Source: Enterovibrio sp051650965
Lineage (GTDB): Bacteria > Pseudomonadota > Gammaproteobacteria > Enterobacterales > Vibrionaceae
Assembly (NCBI GenBank): GCA_051650965.1
Contig: JBOFRL010000077.1
Coordinates: 1 to 11,962 of the forward strand
Direction of reading: 5' to 3'
DNA: 11,962 nucleotides
Notes under the pieces: model-generated
Databases searched by the model: none
Told to the model about the DNA's origin: nothing
Seen by the model: only the letters and a program-made list of their open reading frames with translations
Position numbers and translations under genes: made by a program
Shown: in pieces, positions 7,189-11,962 of the stretch
Numbering within the stretch: position 1 is the stretch's first letter
Layout of the letters: each line of letters opens with the position of its first letter

Positions 7189-8178
7189 ATGAAAAGTCCA
7201 AAACGCATCGCCATTACCGCAGGAGAGCCTGCGGGAATTGGTCCTGACATTGTACTGGCACTTGCGAGCAAACCGTGCGCGCATCAGCTGGTGGTGTTAG
7301 CAAATAGAGATCTGTTGATGCAGCGTGCTGCGATGAACAATTTGGCCATCACTTTTAAGCCATACGATCCGAGCGCCGCGCCTTGTGCGCATACAGTTGG
7401 TGAGCTGTGGGTCTGCGATGAGCCGCTCGCGCTGCCGGTCACGGCAGGCACTTTAAATCGCGCCAATAGTCGCTACGTGCTCAACACCCTACAGCGCGCC
7501 GCCGATGGCTGCTTGAGCGGCGAATTTGCCGCCGTGGTCACAGCTCCTGTGCACAAAGGGATCATCAACGACGCAGGCATCGCGTTTAGCGGTCATACCG
7601 AATTTTTTGCTGACGCCGCGCAGTGCCAAAAAGTGGTGATGATGCTTGCAACTGAGGGGCTTCGCGTAGCGCTTGCGACGACTCACTTGCCACTTAAAGA
7701 GGTGAGCGACGCGATCAGCGAGGCGTCGCTGAGCGAAATTATCACCATTTTGCACCACGATTTAAAAAGCAAATTTGGCAAAAAAAATCCGTGCATTTAT
7801 GTGTGCGGCTTAAATCCTCACGCGGGCGAAGATGGCCATTTGGGACGCGAGGAGATTGAGATCATCACTCCGACCCTGAACAAACTGCGCGCGCAAGGCA
7901 TGCAGCTTGTCGGGCCGCTGCCAGCTGACACCTTGTTTCAAGAGAAATATTTGGCGAAGGCCGACGCCGTTTTGGCGATGTACCACGACCAAGGGCTGCC
8001 CGTTTTAAAATTTAAAGGTTTTGGCAACTCTGTTAATATCACGTTGGGTTTGCCATTTATTCGTACATCAGTAGACCACGGTACCGCATTGGATTTAGCG
8101 GGTACTGCCACGGCGGACACTGGGAGCCTTTGGACTGCGCTCTCTCACGCCATTCAATTAGTAGATAATCATGAGTGA
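7189..8178 (+). CDS. pdxA: 4-hydroxythreonine-4-phosphate dehydrogenase PdxA
   Basis: PdxA oxidises 4-phosphohydroxy-L-threonine with NAD(P)+; the product decarboxylates to 3-amino-2-oxopropyl phosphate, which PdxJ uses to make pyridoxine 5'-phosphate in the DXP-dependent vitamin B6 pathway. The 329-residue product matches the E. coli length. Family signatures are all present: ITAGEPAGIGPDI at the N-terminus, TAPVHKGIINDAG and FSGHTEFFAD, and the metal-binding histidines in TTHLPL, LNPHAGEDG and MYHDQGLPVLKF. The C-terminal SVDHGTALDLAGT segment is also present. The ATG directly follows the surA stop with no gap, and the 3' end overlaps rsmA by eight bases, so expression probably depends on the upstream operon promoter and coupling. 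Nothing unusual was seen. Confidence 0.97.
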   Translation: MKSPKRIAITAGEPAGIGPDIVLALASKPCAHQLVVLANRDLLMQRAAMNNLAITFKPYDPSAAPCAHTVGELWVCDEPLALPVTAGTLNRANSRYVLNTLQRAADGCLSGEFAAVVTAPVHKGIINDAGIAFSGHTEFFADAAQCQKVVMMLATEGLRVALATTHLPLKEVSDAISEASLSEIITILHHDLKSKFGKKNPCIYVCGLNPHAGEDGHLGREEIEIITPTLNKLRAQGMQLVGPLPADTLFQEKYLAKADAVLAMYHDQGLPVLKFKGFGNSVNITLGLPFIRTSVDHGTALDLAGTATADTGSLWTALSHAIQLVDNHE

Positions 8179-8992
8179 TTCCGTTCATCTTGGCCACCGC
8201 GCCCGTAAGCGCTTTGGGCAAAATTTTTTGCACGACCCTTTTGTCATCGATAGCATCATCGCCGCGATCAATCCACGTAACGGCGACAATCTCGTTGAAA
8301 TCGGCCCAGGACTTGGCGCGCTGACCTTGCCAATGGCTGATGAGATTGACCATTTTTCCGCCGTCGAGCTCGACCGCGATCTGGCCGCGCGTTTGCGCAG
8401 CAATCCAGTTTTACAAAACAAATTAACAGTTTACGAAGGCGACGCGCTCAAGTTTGACTTTGCATCGCTCGCAACAGGCAGCCCGCTGCGCATTTTTGGC
8501 AACTTGCCTTACAACATTTCCACGCCGCTGATGTTTCACCTGTTTAGCTTTTCCGGCCTTGTGCAAGACATGCATTTTATGCTGCAAAAAGAAGTGGTTA
8601 ACCGCTTAGCCGCCGGCCCAAATAGCAAAGCGTACGGCAAGCTTACGGTGATGGCGCAATATTTTTGCAAAGTGATCCCTGTGCTTGAGGTGCCGCCTGA
8701 GGCCTTCCGCCCTGCGCCCAAAGTCGATTCTGCCGTCGTGCGCCTCGTGCCGCACATAACGCCGCCCCACTCCGCTACCTGCACCAAAATGCTGGCGCGC
8801 GTGTGTCAAGAAGGGTTTAGCCACCGACGTAAAACGGTGCGTAACTGTTATAAATCTTTGATTGAAGACAAGAATTTAGAAGATCTCGGTATTGACCCCG
8901 GCGTTCGGCCAGAAAGCTTGAGCCTTGCGCAATTTGTCAGCCTTGCTAACTGGATCAGTGCGGTCAACAAAAAAAGAGGCGTTGATGAATAA
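8171..8992 (+). CDS. rsmA: 16S rRNA dimethyladenosine transferase RsmA (KsgA)
   Basis: RsmA uses S-adenosylmethionine to dimethylate two adjacent adenines (A1518 and A1519 in E. coli numbering) in the 3'-end hairpin of 16S rRNA during late small-subunit assembly; loss gives kasugamycin resistance. The 273-residue length equals E. coli KsgA. Visible motifs are RFGQNFLHD (14-22), the SAM-binding VEIGPGLGALT (from 42) with acidic VELDRDLA after it, the catalytic NLPYNIS motif (111-117), and the C-terminal FSHRRKTVRN. It starts with an ATG inside the last codons of pdxA and overlaps apaG by eight bases, which is typical of this translationally coupled operon. Assignment is firm. Confidence 0.98.
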   Translation: MSDSVHLGHRARKRFGQNFLHDPFVIDSIIAAINPRNGDNLVEIGPGLGALTLPMADEIDHFSAVELDRDLAARLRSNPVLQNKLTVYEGDALKFDFASLATGSPLRIFGNLPYNISTPLMFHLFSFSGLVQDMHFMLQKEVVNRLAAGPNSKAYGKLTVMAQYFCKVIPVLEVPPEAFRPAPKVDSAVVRLVPHITPPHSATCTKMLARVCQEGFSHRRKTVRNCYKSLIEDKNLEDLGIDPGVRPESLSLAQFVSLANWISAVNKKRGVDE

Positions 8993-9365
8993 AGAAAAAG
9001 TGGCCATTACCACCCGCAGTGACTTTTTACCGGAGCAGTCCGACCCCGAGTCTGGGCACTTTATGTTCTCTTATACCGTTTCCATCGAAAATCAAACGGA
9101 TATGCAGATCAAGCTGCTGCGCAGGCGCTGGCTTATCACCGATGCGAACGAAAAAGTGATCGAGGCGTCGGGAGAAGGCATTGTTGAAGGCGGCGAGCAG
9201 CCCTTTATCGACAGCGGTGAGACTTACCATTACACCAGCGCGATCGTCATTGACACGCCGGTGGGCGTCATGCAAGGCCACTACACCTTTGCCAACCATA
9301 AGCGGCACGAATTTAAAGTGAATATTGCGCCGTTTTGTTTAGCCATCCCCAATATTTTGAACTAA
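8985..9365 (+). CDS. apaG: ApaG domain protein (Co2+/Mg2+ efflux-associated)
   Basis: ApaG is a small fibronectin-III-like beta-sandwich protein whose biochemical job is not settled; the name comes from its place next to apaH, and in Salmonella the homologue CorD was linked to cobalt resistance. The ATG at 8985 gives 126 residues, matching the E. coli 125. Upstream in-frame codons lie within rsmA and are not used. Family features are FMFSYTVSIENQTD, the LLRRRWLITDANEKV strand pair, GEGIVEGGEQPFI, and the VGVMQGHYTF segment near the C-terminus. A purine-rich AGAGGCG ribosome site lies upstream. The start overlaps the rsmA stop by eight bases, and apaH begins two bases after its stop. Confidence 0.96.
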   Translation: MNKEKVAITTRSDFLPEQSDPESGHFMFSYTVSIENQTDMQIKLLRRRWLITDANEKVIEASGEGIVEGGEQPFIDSGETYHYTSAIVIDTPVGVMQGHYTFANHKRHEFKVNIAPFCLAIPNILN

Positions 9366-9367
9366 CG

Positions 9368-10189
9368 ATGGCTATCTATTTTGTTGGCGATGTCCATGGC
9401 TGCTTTGCCGAGCTGCAGGCGCTATTAGCACAGGCGCAATTTGATAAAACGCGCGATCACCTCTATTTTACCGGAGATCTGGTTGCGCGCGGGCCGGACT
9501 CGTTGTCTGTGTTGCGGTTTGTAAAAAGTCTTGGCGATCATGGACATGCTGTGCTTGGCAATCACGATTTGCACCTTTTAGCCGTCGGCTTTGGCCTGCA
9601 AAAGGAGCATCCCGCTGACAAAATTAGCCCGATTTTGCAAGCGCCCGACAAGCGCGAGCTGCTCGACTGGCTGCGGGCGCGGCCGCTGTTGATCCATAAG
9701 GCTATCAAAAACCACTGCTCGCCCGGCTTTGTTCTCACTCACGCAGGTATTGCGCCTGCGTGGGATCTGGCGCAGGCCAAAAGCTACGCGCACGAGGCTC
9801 AGCAGCTGCTGCGCGGCGAACAGGCGACGTGGCTGCTGCAAAACATGTACGGCAATGAGCCGGCGCAGTGGTCTGATACGCTGACGGGGATCGCCCGCTA
9901 TCGCTACATTTTTAACGCCTTTACGCGCATGCGTTTTTGCACCAAAGACGGCGCACTCGATCTCACCACCAAAGAGACACCTGCAGCTGAGCAAGCGCTG
10001 ATCCCGTGGTTTTTAGTGGAAAATAGTCCGTTGATTGCAGAGACGCGCGTTTTTGGCCATTGGGCGGCGCTGGGCGGCTATTTTAGCGATCGTTTGCTCG
10101 GCGTGGACACCGGCTGCGTTTGGAATGGCGCGCTGACGATGGTGCGCTGGGAAGATAGCACGCGCTTCACGCAGCAGCGGCTGAGCTAA
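9368..10189 (+). CDS. apaH: Symmetrical bis(5'-nucleosyl)-tetraphosphatase ApaH
   Basis: ApaH hydrolyses diadenosine tetraphosphate to two ADP and, in E. coli, also removes Np4 caps from RNA 5' ends. The ATG at 9368 gives 273 residues (E. coli 280). It carries the metallophosphatase motifs in order: GDVHG (7-11), GDLVARGPDS (36-45) and GNHD (64-67), then LTHAGIAP, and FGHWAALGG and LGVDTGCVW near the C-terminus. These supply the dinuclear-metal ligands of the PPP superfamily. In-frame codons upstream lie in apaG and have no ribosome site support. It is the last gene of the lptD operon and is convergent with folA, 95 bases away. No convincing intrinsic terminator follows immediately. Confidence 0.97.
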   Translation: MAIYFVGDVHGCFAELQALLAQAQFDKTRDHLYFTGDLVARGPDSLSVLRFVKSLGDHGHAVLGNHDLHLLAVGFGLQKEHPADKISPILQAPDKRELLDWLRARPLLIHKAIKNHCSPGFVLTHAGIAPAWDLAQAKSYAHEAQQLLRGEQATWLLQNMYGNEPAQWSDTLTGIARYRYIFNAFTRMRFCTKDGALDLTTKETPAAEQALIPWFLVENSPLIAETRVFGHWAALGGYFSDRLLGVDTGCVWNGALTMVRWEDSTRFTQQRLS

Positions 10190-10284
10190 ACTGCTTTCTT
10201 ACTCCTTGCCAAGCAATGTAGCCGTTACGCCGCTTACTGTATTCAGCGCTTTTTGCTGCAACTTACCAACAATCGTCAAACCCT

Positions 10285-10773
10285 TTAATGGCACAAGCGC
10301 TCGAGGATTGTAAACTGCATATCGTATTGATTATAGGGATCAGCGGTAACGCTTTGTTCAAAAACACTTTTCCAGCCTGGACCGTGATCGGGAAAGAAAG
10401 TGTCGCCTGCAAGCTCTGCGTCAACAAACGTCAAGTAAAGCGTTGAGGCCAATGGCAAAAACTGCTGGTAAACCGTTTCGCCACCAATGATCATAAGCTC
10501 AGGCTCATCGGAAATTTTGCCGAGCGCCTGCTCAAGACTTGTCACCACTTCCACATCAGGCGCGTGCCAATTTGCTTTGCTGCTTAATACAAGATTACGC
10601 CGCTTTGGCAACGCGTGGCCAATAGAGTCAAACGTGTTTTTTCCCATCAAAATGGGTTTATTTAAAGTATGCCGCTTAAACCATGCAAAATCAGCGGGCA
10701 AATGCCAAGGAAGACGATTATTGTTGCCAATGATCCTGTTATGCGCCATTGCAGCTATCATGCTAATTTTCAT
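10285..10773 (-). CDS. folA: Dihydrofolate reductase
   Basis: FolA reduces dihydrofolate to tetrahydrofolate with NADPH, feeding thymidylate, purine and methionine synthesis; it is the trimethoprim target. I choose the ATG at 10773, giving 162 residues (E. coli 159) that begin MKISMIAAMAHNRIIG and align with the E. coli start; an upstream in-frame TTG at 10788 adds five unsupported residues. GAAG lies about nine bases upstream as ribosome site. Visible features are the Met20-type loop (RLPWHLPADF) with the proton-relay Asp28, LNKPILMGKNTFDSIG for NADPH and substrate contacts, MIIGGETVY for the cofactor, and the C-terminal GDTFFPD. It lies convergent to apaH, as in E. coli. A 72-residue gene lies 66 bases upstream on the same strand and may be cotranscribed. 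Confidence 0.98.
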   Translation of the reverse strand: MKISMIAAMAHNRIIGNNNRLPWHLPADFAWFKRHTLNKPILMGKNTFDSIGHALPKRRNLVLSSKANWHAPDVEVVTSLEQALGKISDEPELMIIGGETVYQQFLPLASTLYLTFVDAELAGDTFFPDHGPGWKSVFEQSVTADPYNQYDMQFTILERLCH

Positions 10774-10802
10774 ACTAAATTTCTTCAATTACAGTAAATT
10801 TC

Positions 10803-10832
10803 GGGCAACAAGCGCTAATTTTGCCCTTTTTT
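10803..10832 (+). terminator. Plus-strand intrinsic terminator upstream of folA
   Basis: GGGCAA (10803-10808) pairs with TTGCCC (10821-10826) around a 12-base loop and is followed at once by six Ts (10827-10832). The T-run is on the plus strand only; on the minus strand the hairpin is followed by GAAATTTACTG, so it should not stop folA-directed transcription well. It would end plus-strand transcripts arriving from the lptD-apaH operon after crossing folA in antisense. Confidence 0.65.
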
Positions 10833-10839
10833 AGTAAAG

Positions 10840-11058
10840 TCACCAACAAAAAAAATTCGCATCCTTTAACTTTTTCACTTCAGCATTGACCTCTTTTACA
10901 ACTGCAAAAATGCGCAAGCTCTTGTTTGCTGGCAACAAAAGTCGACCACAATCAAACTCAAAGCCTCCGATACCATTGATGTAGATCCTTCCCCGAAACA
11001 AACCTTTAACATGTAAGGCAACCTGCCTTGGACGATATTGATGAAATATACGTAACAT
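10840..11058 (-). CDS. Small conserved-looking protein of unknown function (72 aa)
   Basis: I do not assign a family. The 72-residue product begins MLRIFHQYRPRQVALHVKG and contains an alternating beta-rich centre (LFRGRIYINGIGGFEFDCG, about residues 20-38), then a Leu-Leu-Pro turn and a C-terminal helix-like stretch rich in Val, Lys and Glu. There is no signal peptide or membrane segment, and the N-terminal half is basic, so it is probably cytoplasmic. Cysteines occur at about residues 37 and 71. It is likely real: the ATG has a strong purine-rich site (AAGGAAGGA) upstream, the frame fills the space before folA, and the composition is protein-like. It lies between the ISAs1-type transposase and folA, on the same strand, with a perfect inverted repeat 48 bases upstream. 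Confidence 0.7.
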   Translation of the reverse strand: MLRIFHQYRPRQVALHVKGLFRGRIYINGIGGFEFDCGRLLLPANKSLRIFAVVKEVNAEVKKLKDANFFCW

Positions 11059-11105
11059 TAGTAATTATTCCTTCCTTGCATTTAACCACGCCGTAACATA
11101 ATCAC

Positions 11106-11124
11106 ACGCTATAAGCTATAGCGT
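11106..11124. repeat. Perfect 8-bp inverted repeat, possible operator or hairpin
   Basis: ACGCTATA (11106-11113) and TATAGCGT (11117-11124) are exact inverted copies separated by three bases. No T-run follows on either strand, so it is a poor terminator. It lies upstream of the 72-residue gene and downstream of the transposase stop, where it could bind a dimeric regulator or mark the neighbourhood of the insertion-sequence end. Confidence 0.55.
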
Positions 11125-11204
11125 TATTCCAACTATACAGACCGAGCTGCTCCCTATTGGTTCAAGGTGTTGCTAATTTAACCGATCCAGTTCACATGGC
11201 ACGG

Positions 11205-11962
11205 CTAGCGCATTTTAATTCCAGATTCTAAAAGGGTTGAGCGATAGCCGTCATCCAGCGCGGCCATTTTACGTTTGGCTTTCATGCTTGCTTTTTTGGT
11301 TTCATCTTGTTTAAACAAGGCCATGGCTATTTTTCGCATCACATTAAAGGCCAGCGCACCGTTTTCTCTGCGGATCCGCGATTCGTCCTCGCGAAAAGTC
11401 ATGTCCAGCAGCCAATGCATACTCTCAACCTGCCAATGGCTGCGCACGCAATGCAAGGCCTGCTGCGCGTTCAGCCCCAACGAGCTCACGTACCAGCGGG
11501 TTTCAACGCTATCGGTGCCAGTCGATTTTTCGTGTACTGTCGAGGTCACTTGAATGACGCTTTTAAGGCCACTCCATTGATATTGTTTGGCGAGCCAGCT
11601 TTTTTCGATCAGCAGCTGCTGGCAAGTCCTTGTTTCTATTCGCCCATGGCCCGAACAAGTTTCGCTGTGCGTCGAATAGTTCTCGTCAGACAGCCCTTCG
11701 CGCGCGCACTTATGCCACCACGCCGCAAGCTCCTTTTGCAGGCCTGAATGATTTCCCTTGAGCGCAAAAATGTAATCGGCCTTTTGTTTGACGATCTGCA
11801 AGGCGATGTCGTGTTGACACCCCATCGCGTCCAGCGTGATGATGCTATTTTTTATATCCAGCAAAGTCAGTAGCTCTGGGATCGCCTTGATTTCATTGCT
11901 TTTACTGTCGACGGCCACTTGCCCAAGCACCAATTTGTGCTGGCAGCTCCACGCGCTGACCG
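11205..11962 (-). CDS. ISAs1-family transposase, C-terminal part (cut by window edge)
   Basis: The last 251 codons of a DDE transposase of the ISAs1 family (related to the E. coli H-repeat proteins) are visible, and the frame stays open to the right edge. The first visible residues, VSAWSCQHKLVLGQV, match the family's hallmark segment, so the gene clearly continues beyond the window and the TTG at 11933 is not its start. The second catalytic aspartate lies in IITLDAMGCQ, and the catalytic glutamate region reads HWQVESMHWLLDMTFREDESR, followed by the ARG-rich tail. The first aspartate would be off the window. The reading frame is uninterrupted here, so the transposase may be functional. Family members are about 370 residues long. 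The stop is TAG at 11205-11207. Confidence 0.93.
   Translation of the reverse strand, partial: VSAWSCQHKLVLGQVAVDSKSNEIKAIPELLTLLDIKNSIITLDAMGCQHDIALQIVKQKADYIFALKGNHSGLQKELAAWWHKCAREGLSDENYSTHSETCSGHGRIETRTCQQLLIEKSWLAKQYQWSGLKSVIQVTSTVHEKSTGTDSVETRWYVSSLGLNAQQALHCVRSHWQVESMHWLLDMTFREDESRIRRENGALAFNVMRKIAMALFKQDETKKASMKAKRKMAALDDGYRSTLLESGIKMR
11205..11962 (-). mobile_element. Insertion sequence of the ISAs1 family, partial
   Basis: The transposase gene marks an ISAs1-family element whose 5' part lies beyond the right edge. The true 3' end of the element should be a short way left of the stop codon, within about 11125-11204, but without the other end I cannot match the terminal inverted repeats or a target duplication, so only the coding part is delimited. 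Confidence 0.75.

Noticed and set aside
6544..7284. 246-codon open frame on the minus strand opposite surA
   Set aside because: It is a shadow of surA and the start of pdxA; the product has no familiar motif and there is no promoter or ribosome site support.
10244..10258. Hairpin CAGC/GCTG after apaH as the operon terminator
   Set aside because: The stem is only four base pairs and no T-run follows on either strand.

Overview
The window is chromosomal DNA from a gammaproteobacterium. The gene order lptD-surA-pdxA-rsmA-apaG-apaH, with djlA divergent upstream and folA convergent downstream, is the arrangement known from Escherichia coli and its relatives. GroEL, GroES, DjlA, LptD and DHFR also read as gammaproteobacterial. 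I cannot name the genus. The core genes look intact; transposase sequence at the right edge, and possibly at the left edge, suggests a genome carrying insertion sequences.

Minus-strand block, 1-3154: djlA (membrane J-domain co-chaperone) is followed by groES and groEL. A near-consensus heat-shock (sigma-32) promoter lies at 2276-2307 in the djlA-groES gap. Between it and groES sits a terminator-like hairpin. A strong intrinsic terminator (87-121) closes groEL. At the extreme left edge, the first 11 codons of another minus-strand gene run off the window; it may be an IS4/Tn5-type transposase.

Plus-strand block, 3537-10189: six closely spaced or overlapping genes form what looks like one operon. 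LptD inserts LPS into the outer membrane, and SurA is the periplasmic chaperone that helps fold LptD and other barrel proteins. PdxA makes a pyridoxal phosphate precursor, RsmA dimethylates 16S rRNA, ApaG is a small beta-fold protein, and ApaH degrades diadenosine polyphosphates. LptD lacks one of the paired C-terminal cysteines known from E. coli.

Right end, 10190-11962: folA (dihydrofolate reductase) lies convergent to apaH on the minus strand. It is preceded on the same strand by a 72-residue protein of unknown function. I see no good terminator between apaH and folA, but a clear plus-strand terminator sits just beyond the folA start, so the operon transcript may run antisense across folA. 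The window ends inside an ISAs1-family transposase. No tRNA, rRNA, CRISPR array or evident new multi-gene system was found; the most interesting signals are regulatory (groESL leader, folA antisense) and structural (LptD cysteines).
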